From NCBI RefSeq assembly GCF_015222005.1, contig NZ_JADFFL010000003.1:496001-560000 (forward strand): a stretch of 64,000 nt of DNA, read 5' to 3'. Position numbers and translations under genes: made by a program. This document shows positions 53,108 to 61,953 of the stretch, in pieces. The DNA is from Mucilaginibacter myungsuensis. Lineage in GTDB: Bacteria; Bacteroidota; Bacteroidia; Sphingobacteriales; Sphingobacteriaceae. The first letter of the stretch is position 1. Every line of letters starts with the position of its first letter. Below the pieces are notes generated by a model. The model did no database searches. It was not told the DNA's origin and worked only from the letters and a program-made list of their open reading frames with translations.

Positions 53108-54229
53108 CTATCTGAATAATTGGAACTCTGACAACTGGAAGTACGTACTAAAAACACCAGCCGGGAACCTTAACCTGTAATGTGTGTACAAACCAGGTGT
53201 TGGCACAGGGTAGTACCATAAGCGTTTGTAACGGGTAGCATCAGTAGCAGCGCCGGCATCGATAGCTTTTTGATAGAAACCGCTGCCATTGTTCTGATAG
53301 TCTAATTGGGTCCAGCTTACTCCGGCATCGTTAGATCCTTCTAACACCCAATCCCTTGGGTCGCGGGCGTTACCGGCATCGTTACCGTTGGCAATAGCAT
53401 ACAGGTTGATCCTAACAGGTGTTTCGTATATAACGGTGAACGCCCAGGTGTTTAATAAGTTGGTATTATAAACACCAAATTTGGTATTAACGTTACCATC
53501 TATCAGTTTAGACGAACCTTCGTTAGCGGTAGCGTTGGCAGGGTTCAAGCCGTTCTCTAACACAGAAGAATAACCGATACGTTTTTGGGTAATGTCTTCG
53601 GCAATACCTTCGGTCGTAACGTTACGGGTAAGCGTGATCACCGAACCTTTGTTGGTAGTTATCACAACCGTGAACGTATTGAAAGTACCTACATTGTAGG
53701 TTTTGCGCGGGCTTAACTCTTCTGTTTTTGTTGTTGCTGCGGCAGTGCTGCCAAATGCGGCATCATTAAATGTCCAGGCCACTTTAGCCACGGTCGCCTT
53801 CACATTTAAACTGAACTGCAAAGTTGCCGTTCCGGATGTGGTTGCCACTTTAGTTGTGGTAAGCTTAGCCACACTATCAGGCACAATGTTAATATCGATC
53901 ATTTTACGACCGAACTGGGCAGTAGTTTTGCTGAAAGCCTTAAGGTCTACCGTGTATTTACCGGTGGTAAGGTAGGTGTGGGTAGGGTTATCGTCAAACT
54001 TAAGGGTATCGTCACCAAATCGCCACTCTACCTTGCCGTAGTTACTTGTTTTGTTTTTAAAACTGAATGTAAACGCGTCATTAGCATCGGGTACAACCTC
54101 GTAGTCGGTCAGCGGCAGGTCGTAAGGAGGGTCTACGTAAGCGTCTAATTCTTCTTTTTTACAAGAGGTAGCTGCAGCCAAACATAAAAGCAATGCAATT
54201 GGCTTTAAAAGTTTCTTCATTAGTTTCAA
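53108..54229 (-). CDS. PKD/discoidin-domain surface lipoprotein (copy 1)
   Basis: 373 residues with a lipoprotein signal (LLCLAAATSC-KK), a PKD domain (about 50-115: VEWRFGDDTLKFDDNPTHTY), a second PKD-like segment (150-210) and a C-terminal F5/8 type C (discoidin) domain (about 235-373: SSKLIDGNVNTKFG, WVLEGSNDAGVSWTQL, YRLRFPAGVFSTYFQLSEF). These domains bind glycans or proteins at the outer surface. It is about 60-70 percent identical by eye to the next gene, a tandem duplicate. An ATG three codons in is an alternative start. Confidence 0.88.
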   Translation of the reverse strand: MKLMKKLLKPIALLLCLAAATSCKKEELDAYVDPPYDLPLTDYEVVPDANDAFTFSFKNKTSNYGKVEWRFGDDTLKFDDNPTHTYLTTGKYTVDLKAFSKTTAQFGRKMIDINIVPDSVAKLTTTKVATTSGTATLQFSLNVKATVAKVAWTFNDAAFGSTAAATTKTEELSPRKTYNVGTFNTFTVVITTNKGSVITLTRNVTTEGIAEDITQKRIGYSSVLENGLNPANATANEGSSKLIDGNVNTKFGVYNTNLLNTWAFTVIYETPVRINLYAIANGNDAGNARDPRDWVLEGSNDAGVSWTQLDYQNNGSGFYQKAIDAGAATDATRYKRLWYYPVPTPGLYTHYRLRFPAGVFSTYFQLSEFQLFR

Positions 54230-54686
54230 TTTTTTAGTTGATACACAGGGTGATAATTTTTATAAACCTCAGGCCGGTCTGTGGCGGCGCGTATCGTCCA
54301 TTGATCAACAAGAAAGCTCTCTGCAAGGAAATGTTAAGCGACCATAATTAACCGCGTAGCATAGTTCTTCCGCAACGTTCGCACGTCGGGAATACCTTAA
54401 GCTTCTTGTTAATTTAGGATCGGTCAGCGGCGTAGGATCTGCCTTTGTTATCACAAACTTAATCAAAAAAAGACCCCGTAAACAGTGTGTAATAAAATTG
54501 ATACAGATGTTACAACATATACAAACGAATTAGTATGTAAGATATTAGAATAATATAAGAAAATGCCATTATTGATGATATTGGCAAATTTCGAAGGCAT
54601 TAACTGTCAAAAATATAATAACTAATTAGTCATAAAAACCACGCCGACCAGAGATGTATATACATGTAACCGCCCAAAAAGAGCAT
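54230..54686. other. Leader region of lipoprotein copy 1
   Basis: About 455 bp with no gene. A segment at 54484-54511 (AGTGTGTAATAAAATTGATA and eight more bases) recurs almost unchanged at 56022-56048 upstream of copy 2, so regulatory sequence was duplicated with the gene. Confidence 0.5.
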
Positions 54687-54719
54687 AAAAAAACCCGGCA
54701 AAACTGGTGTTTTGCCGGG
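54687..54719 (-). terminator. Terminator of lipoprotein copy 2
   Basis: CCCGGCAAAAC tggt GTTTTGCCGGG, with a T7 run on the minus strand. Confidence 0.88.
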
Positions 54720-54741
54720 CCTCTTCTGCCTTGGTACTTTG

Positions 54742-55854
54742 TTATCTATAGAGCCTGAATTCGCCCAGTTGGAAGTCGTTGTTATTGAAAGTACCGTTAG
54801 GGAACCGCAATCTAAATAAGCTGTAAGGTTTTGGATCGGTTACCGGGTAATACCATAAGCGTTTGTAGCGCTCGGCATCGGTTGTGGCGCCTGCGGCGTT
54901 GGCCTTATCAAAAAAGCCGGTGCCATTTACCTGGTGATCTATCTGGGTCCAGGTCATGCCATCGTCCGACCCTTCTAATATCCACTCCTTAGGGTCGCGA
55001 TCGTTACCGGCATCGTTACCGTTACCTATGGCGTAAAGCTTCACTAACACCTGGCTGTTGTATTGAATGGTAAAGGCCCAGGTGTTTAACTGACCATTAC
55101 CGTAGATGCCAAATTTGGTATCCACATTACCATCCACCAGTTTAGACGAACCCTCGTTAGCAGTAGCATTTGCTGGGTCATTATTATTCTCTAACACCGT
55201 AGTGTATCCCAGGCGTTTTTGCGTAATATCTTCGGCTATACCCTCGGTGGTCACATTACGGTTCAGGCTAACTACCGAACCTTTTTTAGTAGTGATGGTT
55301 ACCGTAAAACTGTTGAATGTGCCCGTAGAATAAGTTTTAATTGGATGCAACTCTTTACTACGGGTACGGGTAGCGGGAGTAGTGCCAGTGGCGGCATCAT
55401 CAAATACCCACTCAACGCTATCTATCTGGGCCTTAACATCCAAGTTAAATTGTATAGTTGCTGCACCACTCCCACTCTCTACGCGGGTTGTGGTCACATG
55501 CACAACACTATCCGGAACGATATTGATATCTACCAATTTACGGCTGAACTGGTCGGTAGTTTTACTAAAAGCCTTTAGGTCTACCGTGTATTTACCGGTA
55601 GCGAGGTAGGTGTGGGTAGGTGCAGTGTCTGTCTTTAAAGTGTCGTCTCCGAAACGCCATTCTAACTTACCGTAATTGGTGGTTTTATTTCTAAAGGTAA
55701 AAGTGAATGCGTCATTAGGATCTGGGACCACTTCATAGTCGGTTATAGGGTTATCATAAGCCGGCTCAACATACTCATCCAGTTCATTTTTTTTGCAGGA
55801 TACTGCGGCGATAAGGCAGCACAAAAGTGCCATCGGTTTTAAAAAGTTTCTCAT
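54742..55854 (-). CDS. PKD/discoidin-domain surface lipoprotein (copy 2)
   Basis: 370 residues. Lipoprotein signal (MALLCCLIAAVSC-KK), PKD (LEWRFGDDTLKTDTAPTHTY), second PKD-like segment (VEWVFDDAATGTTPATRTRS), discoidin C-terminus (SSKLVDGNVDTKFG, WILEGSDDGMTWTQI). Same domain order and near-equal length as copy 1. The two were duplicated with their upstream segments and terminators, so each appears to be its own transcription unit. Confidence 0.88.
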   Translation of the reverse strand: MRNFLKPMALLCCLIAAVSCKKNELDEYVEPAYDNPITDYEVVPDPNDAFTFTFRNKTTNYGKLEWRFGDDTLKTDTAPTHTYLATGKYTVDLKAFSKTTDQFSRKLVDINIVPDSVVHVTTTRVESGSGAATIQFNLDVKAQIDSVEWVFDDAATGTTPATRTRSKELHPIKTYSTGTFNSFTVTITTKKGSVVSLNRNVTTEGIAEDITQKRLGYTTVLENNNDPANATANEGSSKLVDGNVDTKFGIYGNGQLNTWAFTIQYNSQVLVKLYAIGNGNDAGNDRDPKEWILEGSDDGMTWTQIDHQVNGTGFFDKANAAGATTDAERYKRLWYYPVTDPKPYSLFRLRFPNGTFNNNDFQLGEFRLYR

Positions 55855-56195
55855 AAAAGGTAAAATTTAAAATTGGTAAATTGGCTTGTACAGACAAATA
55901 TGTCAGTACAAAGTTGACTACAATGATGGTCACAGAAAATCAATAGGCGCTGATCGATCAGGGAAATTGCGTCAGGTTATTAGGCAGACAACAAACCTCC
56001 GAAATTGTTAACTAAAAAAGTAGTGTGTAATAAAATTAATACAGACGTTTAAGTCATATATTAACCTTCACAATACTCCTTTGGCTACCATTATTAAAAT
56101 TTAATTAGAGATGACGAAGGTAGCGGAGGAAAAATGAAGGTATGATGAAGATTTGCAGCAACCTAAGCCGCAGATAAGACACTATTAGTCAGTGC
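55855..56195. other. Leader region of lipoprotein copy 2
   Basis: 341 bp without a gene. It contains the 27-bp segment shared with the leader of copy 1 (56022-56048) and an AT-rich stretch. The end near 56160-56190 lies just past the GH26 stop and shows no clear terminator. Confidence 0.45.
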
Positions 56196-57236
56196 CTATA
56201 ACAATACTGTTACCAAATTATCTAAAGCGATCTTAACCCGTTCAAAAATATTCGGCCGGCGTTCCCTGTAGGCCTTTTTAATGTTGGGGACCTTATCTAA
56301 GGTCACTACCAGATCGTGATCGTAAACATATTTTAAATGCGCTGCAGGCACCTTCTTTAAATGATCGGTATGCCATTGCATAAACCAGCTCCATTTAGAG
56401 CCTTCGGCAAAAGATTTAGCCGGATCGGGCGGGATGCCGCACTCGTGGAAAGCGATAGGCATGGTATCGCCAACAATGGCCCGGGTTTGTTCATACATGC
56501 CTTTACGCGATAGTCCCGGCTGATAGGTATCAGGCCCGGCTATGTCCACATATTCCCTACCCGGATACCAGGCAGCATCGGGCTTGTCCATGTAGCAATG
56601 TACCCATATCAGATTATCCAGATGCTGATCATGCACATAGTAATTGTACATGGTTATCCATAGGCGCTTAAACCGATCTGGCCCTTGTTTGCCCCACCAG
56701 AACCAATTGCCATTTAACTCGTGAAATGGCCGCCAAAGTACCGGCACCTTGGCCCGTTTTAGTTTTTTAAGCAATTGGGCTTTCTCTTTCAACTCCTTCC
56801 AAAAGGCGGTATGCTCCGGCGTGCCTTGCTGAAAGATCTTGTCGATATCAATTTCTTTCTTGGAGTTTTCGTAACCGCTACCGATAGCCGGTGCGCCCCA
56901 ATGCCACATAATGGTAGGGATGCCGCCTTGTTTCCACCAGGCTTTGGCAAATTTCACTTCATTGTTATTCTTGGCACTATCTACAAAGTCCAACCCGCGG
57001 ATGGCGGGGAGTTTACCGGTAGAGTCGAGCACGTATTTCAGTTCATCAAAACCCCAGTTAGATGTCATTTGCCCGGCCAGCATCTTTTTGCCGTACATAT
57101 CCTGCAGATAAGCATAAACAGCCTTAGCCTCGGCGGACGCATTCTTATTAGATAGGGACAGCCGTGCCTGCCCGTAACTATGATCAATAGCGAACATGGC
57201 AATTATAAAAACAATACATTTTATGCTACGGAACAT
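56196..57236 (-). CDS. GH26 mannan endo-1,4-beta-mannosidase
   Basis: 346 residues with a signal peptide (IKCIVFIIAMFAIDHSYG). The GH26 barrel has GKKMLAGQMTSNWG, HWGAPAIGSG, the acid/base Glu in VLWRPFHELNGNWFWWG and the nucleophile Glu in IAFHECGIPPD. It should cleave internal beta-1,4-mannosyl bonds in mannans outside the cytoplasm. It is adjacent to nudK (46 bp, same strand), which acts on GDP-mannose, but no mannan transporter or SusC/D is present. Confidence 0.92.
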   Translation of the reverse strand: MFRSIKCIVFIIAMFAIDHSYGQARLSLSNKNASAEAKAVYAYLQDMYGKKMLAGQMTSNWGFDELKYVLDSTGKLPAIRGLDFVDSAKNNNEVKFAKAWWKQGGIPTIMWHWGAPAIGSGYENSKKEIDIDKIFQQGTPEHTAFWKELKEKAQLLKKLKRAKVPVLWRPFHELNGNWFWWGKQGPDRFKRLWITMYNYYVHDQHLDNLIWVHCYMDKPDAAWYPGREYVDIAGPDTYQPGLSRKGMYEQTRAIVGDTMPIAFHECGIPPDPAKSFAEGSKWSWFMQWHTDHLKKVPAAHLKYVYDHDLVVTLDKVPNIKKAYRERRPNIFERVKIALDNLVTVLL

Positions 57237-57282
57237 GGATAGATGCTGATGAGCTTCACCAAAGATAGCTTATCGCTGCCTG

Positions 57283-57909
57283 TTATCGGTCCAGCAAATT
57301 ATGGATCTGCGCGTATTGCAGCAGCATAATGGTTTTGGCATCGCGTATATCGCCGGATGCGATCATGCCTACAGCTTGCTGAAAGGTCATCTCTAATACT
57401 TCAATATTTTCGTTCTCCTCGGCCAGTCCGCCACCGTCGCTTACCTGCATCGACTTATCATACTCCGCCGTGAAAAAATAAAGCATCTCGGTAACCGAAC
57501 CCGGCGACATATAGGCTTCAAAAACCTTTTGCACGTGGGTGATCTTGTAACCGGTCTCCTCTTCGGTCTCCTTGCGGATGCAGTCTTCGGCGTTATGAGC
57601 GTCTAAAAGACCGGCACAGCACTCGATCAGCATGCCATTGGGGTTGCCGTTAACATATGTAGGCATACGGAACTGACGGGTAAGGATCACCGTACCTTGC
57701 TGCTTGTTGTATAAAAAGATAACAGCGCCATTGCCCCTATCGTAAGCCTCGCGGCTTTGCGTGGTGACGTTGCCCGCTCTGTCGGTTGTTTGATAAGATA
57801 TTTTGCGTAGGGTGTACCAATTGTCGGATAAGACCTCGGTATTGGTAATTGTGATATTATTCAAAGTAGGATGTATTAAAGCTATTGAACGTACAGTGCG
57901 CGCGATCAT
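57283..57909 (-). CDS. nudK: GDP-mannose pyrophosphatase NudK-like Nudix hydrolase
   Basis: About 208 residues from the ATG at 57909; a longer frame begins at 57948. It aligns with E. coli NudK almost throughout (LSDNWYTLRKISYQ, RGNGAVIFLYNKQQGTVIL, RQFRMPTYVNGNPNG, MSPGSVTEML, SGDIRDAKTIMLLQY). The Nudix box carries KETEEETGY. NudK splits GDP-mannose to GMP and mannose-1-phosphate and can use other nucleoside diphosphate sugars. It is probably cotranscribed with GH26. Confidence 0.9.
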   Translation of the reverse strand: MIARTVRSIALIHPTLNNITITNTEVLSDNWYTLRKISYQTTDRAGNVTTQSREAYDRGNGAVIFLYNKQQGTVILTRQFRMPTYVNGNPNGMLIECCAGLLDAHNAEDCIRKETEEETGYKITHVQKVFEAYMSPGSVTEMLYFFTAEYDKSMQVSDGGGLAEENENIEVLEMTFQQAVGMIASGDIRDAKTIMLLQYAQIHNLLDR

Positions 57910-58047
57910 TGCGGCGACCACCAATACTGACGTATTAGCCGGCCGCAATGTTACACTAAATTATTCTTTACGATATAATTGCCAATAGTTATTGTAAGCT
58001 AAATTATTGATATGTTTGATGTTCAGATCATCCTATCGGTAAACCTA

Positions 58048-59334
58048 ATGACAATTAAACCAGCCCAAGCTAACCCGGTAAGGCGCATCCTTACCGCCAG
58101 CCTTATTGGCACTACCATCGAGTTTTTCGACTTTTATATATACGCCACCGCCGCTGTGCTGGTGTTCCCTAAACTATTTTTCCCGGCTGCAGATCCGGCT
58201 TCGGCAACCTTGCAATCCTTAGCGACCTTCGCGCTTGCTTTCTTTGCACGACCATTAGGCGCTGCCCTATTCGGTCACTTTGGCGATCGTAAAGGCCGCA
58301 AAGCGACACTGGTTGCCGCGCTGATGACCATGGGGCCATCAACCGTAGCCATTGGCCTGCTGCCGAGCTATCAAAGCATAGGCATCCTGGCCCCTATCCT
58401 GTTATCTATATTCAGGTTTGGGCAAGGTTTAGGTTTAGGCGGCGAATGGGGCGGCGCGGTGCTATTAGCTACCGAGAACGCCCCTCCCGGCAAGAAAGCA
58501 TGGTACGGCATGTTCCCTCAGTTGGGTGCACCTATAGGCTTCCTGTTATCCAGCGCGATCTTCTTTATCCTTAGCGAGACCCTGACCGATGCCGATTTCC
58601 TTAGCTGGGGATGGCGCATACCATTTATTGCCAGCGCGCTGTTGGTTTGGGTTGGCCTGTACGTGCGCCTAAAGATCACCGAAACGCCCGATTTTGAAAA
58701 AGTAAAAGAGCAAAAAGCCCAGGTAAAAGTACCCGTGCTGGATGTTTTTGTTAAGCATACCAAAGCCATTGTGTTAGGCACCATTGCTACCATCACCACC
58801 TTCTTATTGTTCTATCTGATGACCGTATTTACCCTCAGTTGGGGGACGACGCATTTAGGCTACTCGCGCCATAGCTTTTTGATCGGGCAGATGATATCGG
58901 TACTGTTCTTCGGTTTCGGGATACCGATATCGGCCTTACTGGCAGATAAATTCGGTCGCGCTAATATGCTGATGACGGCCAGTGCCTGCATCTTTATATT
59001 CGGACTTTTCTTTTCGCCCCTGTTCAATAGCGGCAACTGGACCGTGACGGTATTTTGCCTGGTTTTGGGCATGTTTTTAATGGGACTTACTTACGGACCG
59101 ATCGGTACAGCCCTGGCGGGTATCTTCCCGGCAACGGTGCGCTACACAGGCGCATCACTGGCGTTCACCATCGCAGGGATACTGGGAGCATCGCTTACGC
59201 CTGCTTTGGCTACCAAATTGGCTACCGACTACGGCTTGCATTACGTGGGGTATTACCTGTGCCTGTCGGCCGCATTAACGTTCCTGGCTTTGTGGGCATC
59301 CCGGAAGTCGATACAGGATGGGGTGAGCGAATAG
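58048..59334 (+). CDS. MFS transporter, metabolite:H+ symporter (MHS) subfamily
   Basis: 428 residues from the ATG at 58048; a start at 58012 only adds a hydrophilic leader. Twelve membrane segments, with the MHS hallmarks IGTTIEFFDFYIYATAA, FGDRKGRKATL between helices 2 and 3, and GLGLGGEWGGAVLLATENAP. Members (ProP, ShiA, YhjE) import organic acids, osmolytes or shikimate with protons. The substrate cannot be told from sequence. Divergent from nudK. Confidence 0.93.
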   Translation: MTIKPAQANPVRRILTASLIGTTIEFFDFYIYATAAVLVFPKLFFPAADPASATLQSLATFALAFFARPLGAALFGHFGDRKGRKATLVAALMTMGPSTVAIGLLPSYQSIGILAPILLSIFRFGQGLGLGGEWGGAVLLATENAPPGKKAWYGMFPQLGAPIGFLLSSAIFFILSETLTDADFLSWGWRIPFIASALLVWVGLYVRLKITETPDFEKVKEQKAQVKVPVLDVFVKHTKAIVLGTIATITTFLLFYLMTVFTLSWGTTHLGYSRHSFLIGQMISVLFFGFGIPISALLADKFGRANMLMTASACIFIFGLFFSPLFNSGNWTVTVFCLVLGMFLMGLTYGPIGTALAGIFPATVRYTGASLAFTIAGILGASLTPALATKLATDYGLHYVGYYLCLSAALTFLALWASRKSIQDGVSE

Positions 59335-59379
59335 ATCTTTCTGATATATTTGAGCACGTAAACCAAAACAGCTATCGAT

Positions 59380-59604
59380 ATGTCATTCCAAGGATATTTA
59401 AAAAGCATACACGAAAAGACCGGCAAAACCGCGCCAGACTTCCGCACCATGGCCGAAGAAAAAGGCTTTACCGAAGGCGGCGAGTTAAAAGTAAAAGCCA
59501 CCCAAATAACCGACTGGCTTAAACAAGACTTTGAACTTGGCCACGGCCATGCTATGGCTATTTACGCGTTATTGAAGGGCATTAAGGATGAGAACAGTAA
59601 ATAA
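59380..59604 (+). CDS. DUF4287 domain protein
   Basis: 74 residues: MSFQGYLKSIHEKTGKTAPD, then WLKQDFELGHGHAMAIYALL, the two blocks of DUF4287. A small helical cytoplasmic protein of unknown role. It starts 45 bp after the transporter gene on the same strand and ends before a hairpin at 59606-59634. Confidence 0.88.
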   Translation: MSFQGYLKSIHEKTGKTAPDFRTMAEEKGFTEGGELKVKATQITDWLKQDFELGHGHAMAIYALLKGIKDENSK

Positions 59605-59605
59605 A

Positions 59606-59634
59606 TAAGAGTATGCGTTAGCCGCATACTCTTA
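59606..59634. terminator. Hairpin between convergent genes
   Basis: TAAGAGTATGCG ... CGCATACTCTTA, a 12-bp perfect stem with a five-base loop. Confidence 0.7.
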
Positions 59635-59660
59635 CCCTATCAACTCATTTCCCTAAGATC

Positions 59661-60668
59661 TTATGGCTGGCCACCACCGCCCGATGCACCGTATACGGCT
59701 CCGGTAGTGAAAGATGCATCAGAAGCAGCCAGTTGTACATATATTGATGCTAACTCGACCGGTTGACCAGGGCGGCCGAAAACTGTTTGTGAACCAAATT
59801 GCTTTAACTTTTCCATCGTAGCACCACCACTCACCTGCAGTGGTGTCCAGATCGGTCCTGGTGCTACGCCGTTCACACGGATGCCTTTAGGGCCCAATTG
59901 CTTAGCTAAGGACTTAACATAATTGGTAGTAGCTGCCTTAGTTTGCGCATAATCATAAAGTTCGGCAGATGGATCGTAAGCCTGCTCGGATGTAGTACCA
60001 ATGATCACCGAGCCAGGCTTCAAATATGGCAGTGCCGCCTTGGTGGTCCAAAACGGCGCGTATATGTTAGTTTTCATCGTGGCGTCAAAAGCTTCGCTGG
60101 TAATGTCCATGATCGACGCTTGGGTTTGCTGACGGGCAGCATTGTTCACCAGGATATCCAATCCGCCTAACGCTTTGGCTGCCTCATCTACCATCTTTTT
60201 GCAGAAGCCCTCGTCGCGCAGGTCACCTGGGATCGCAACCGCTTTACGGCCTTCAGCTTTTATCAGGGCTATCACTTCTTTAGCATCCTCCTCCTCGGTA
60301 GGGTAATAATTGATGGCTACGTCAGCACCTTCACGGGCGTAAGCGATAGCTGCAGCGCGGCCCATGCCCGAGTCGCCGCCGGTGATCAGTGCCTTGCGGC
60401 CCTTTAATCTTCCGGATCCTTTATAGCTGGTCTCGCCGTGGTCGGGGCGTGGGTTCATTTTGGTGGCCAGTCCAGGCCATTCTTGCTTCTGCTCCTGAAA
60501 CGGTGGCTTTGGATATTTTGAAGCCGGATCTTCCAGTGGAAGGCCGGCGTGGTTATCTGTGTTCATAGCATTCGCGTTCAAAACCGGGGCGGCAACGGCG
60601 GCGGCAATAGTTGTGCCTATGCCTCCTAAGGCTGCCCGGCGGCTCATTTTGTTGTGTTCGTTCTCCAT
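59661..60668 (-). CDS. Tat-exported SDR oxidoreductase, YghA-like
   Basis: 335 residues. Tat signal (MSRRAALGGIGTTIAAAVAA) with twin Arg, then a proline/lysine-rich spacer and an SDR core: cofactor motif ITGGDSGMGRAAA, NNAA, catalytic Tyr/Lys in YDYAQTKAA (Tyr-x3-Lys), and PGPIWTPLQ. Length and the N-terminal extension match the YghA group of NADP-dependent SDRs. Divergent from the DUF892 gene. Confidence 0.93.
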   Translation of the reverse strand: MENEHNKMSRRAALGGIGTTIAAAVAAPVLNANAMNTDNHAGLPLEDPASKYPKPPFQEQKQEWPGLATKMNPRPDHGETSYKGSGRLKGRKALITGGDSGMGRAAAIAYAREGADVAINYYPTEEEDAKEVIALIKAEGRKAVAIPGDLRDEGFCKKMVDEAAKALGGLDILVNNAARQQTQASIMDITSEAFDATMKTNIYAPFWTTKAALPYLKPGSVIIGTTSEQAYDPSAELYDYAQTKAATTNYVKSLAKQLGPKGIRVNGVAPGPIWTPLQVSGGATMEKLKQFGSQTVFGRPGQPVELASIYVQLAASDASFTTGAVYGASGGGGQP

Positions 60669-60691
60669 GGATGTGATGTTTTGTTAGGAAC

Positions 60692-60707
60692 ATCTGTTCA
60701 AACAGAT
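60692..60707. promoter_or_regulatory. Inverted repeat in the divergent SDR / DUF892 promoter region
   Basis: ATCTGTT ca AACAGAT, a perfect 7-2-7 inverted repeat 24 bp from the SDR start and 94 bp from the DUF892 start. It may control one or both stress-related genes. Confidence 0.5.
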
Positions 60708-60801
60708 AGTTTAATAATTAATTAAAAAAATATCCTAAAACATAAAACATTGTTGCATCGATATTCCTTATATCTCTACAAAACCACAAAAAGCAGTAAC
60801 A

Positions 60802-61356
60802 ATGGCAACAAAAACCAAAGCACCGGCAACCAAAGCGACAGCGCCTAAAACAGGCAAAATGGAAGATTCAGAATTTCATGAATTCTTTGTCGACAGTTTA
60901 AAAGATATTTATTGGGCAGAGAAACACTTAGTAAAAGCTTTGCCTAAGATGAAAAAAGCAGCAACCAGCCCGGATCTGGCAGCGGCATTTGAAAAACACA
61001 CTGCCGAAACGCAGATCCACATCGAAACGTTAGAGCAGGTATTTGCGCTATTAGAAGAAAAAGCAGTAGCAAAAAAATGTGACGCGATGGAAGGCTTGTT
61101 AGAAGAAGCTAACAGCATCATCAGCGAGACTGAGAAAGGTACGCACACACGTGATGCAGCCCTGATCGCGGCAGCACAAAAAGTTGAGCACTACGAGATA
61201 GCCACCTATGGCACCTTGCGCACCTTTGCCGCAACTATGGGCCACACCGAGGTGGCCGACCTGTTAGAGCAAACATTAGAGAATGAAAAAGCTACCGACG
61301 TGGCCCTGACCGAAGCCGCCGTTAGCATGATCAACGAAGCTGCAGCAGCCGAATAA
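60802..61356 (+). CDS. DUF892 (YciE/YciF-type) ferritin-like protein
   Basis: 184 residues. A Lys/Thr/Ala-rich N-terminus (TKTKAPATKATAPKTGK) precedes the four-helix DUF892 bundle (SEFHEFFVDSLKDIYWAEKH, LEQVFALLEEK, VEHYEIATYGTLRTFAATMG). Expected iron ligands are in the E-x-x-H motifs (WAEKH, VEHYE). Family members are induced in osmotic and oxidative stress. The basic tail could bind DNA, as in Dps-like proteins (inference). Confidence 0.9.
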   Translation: MATKTKAPATKATAPKTGKMEDSEFHEFFVDSLKDIYWAEKHLVKALPKMKKAATSPDLAAAFEKHTAETQIHIETLEQVFALLEEKAVAKKCDAMEGLLEEANSIISETEKGTHTRDAALIAAAQKVEHYEIATYGTLRTFAATMGHTEVADLLEQTLENEKATDVALTEAAVSMINEAAAAE

Positions 61357-61373
61357 TTAGTATTTATGTTTTT

Positions 61374-61410
61374 AGAGAAGCCCTGATGATATCTTCATCG
61401 GGGCTTCTCT
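61374..61410. terminator. Bidirectional terminator
   Basis: AGAGAAGCCC ... GGGCTTCTCT, extended by GATGA/TCATC, between DUF892 (+) and the next gene (-). Confidence 0.85.
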
Positions 61411-61415
61411 ATTTG

Positions 61416-61910
61416 CTATTCTACCTTAAAAAAGGTCACATTTTCTAAAATAGAGAACTTTCTCCGCTCATTTTTCTCGCCCTGATCTTTTCCATTAGCT
61501 TTGAACGTAAGTCCTTCTCTTTTAACAACAGAACACCGCAAGGACTTTTTATCTGCAGAGAATATCAAAAGTACTTGAGTTTGTTTATTGTTCGATGCAT
61601 CATCGGTGTAGGTAATTTGAACGGTATCTTTTTTTAAAAGGATGCCTTTTGTAAGATCCTTAACACCCGAACGTTCCTCTACACCTTTACCCACATAAGA
61701 ACCTTGCAGAAAGTCTGCATATGCGTTATAACTTTCGATAAACACCTGCTCTGTACTTAGCTTGAGCTTTACATCATAAGTAGGAGCATGATACACCCAA
61801 ACGCCGTTATAAACATCTAACTCCGGGTGCTTATAGCGTTTTGGAGATTGACCAAATGATGCACTGGTCGCTAATAAAAGAGTCACGACCAAGATCGATC
61901 TTACTATCAT
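61416..61910 (-). CDS. Hypothetical secreted protein
   Basis: 164 residues with a signal peptide (ILVVTLLLATSASFG-Q) and a mature part of alternating beta strands (YNGVWVYHAPTYDVKLKLST, GVKDLTKGILLKKDTVQITY, VLLIFSADKKSLRCSVVKRE). The opening resembles DUF6705-like proteins, but the match is not secure. 43 bp downstream of the S41-like gene on the same strand, so cotranscription is likely. Confidence 0.75.
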   Translation of the reverse strand: MIVRSILVVTLLLATSASFGQSPKRYKHPELDVYNGVWVYHAPTYDVKLKLSTEQVFIESYNAYADFLQGSYVGKGVEERSGVKDLTKGILLKKDTVQITYTDDASNNKQTQVLLIFSADKKSLRCSVVKREGLTFKANGKDQGEKNERRKFSILENVTFFKVE

Positions 61911-61953
61911 ATCGCCAATTTAAATACTATACCCATTAGATCTGTTCTTTGAT

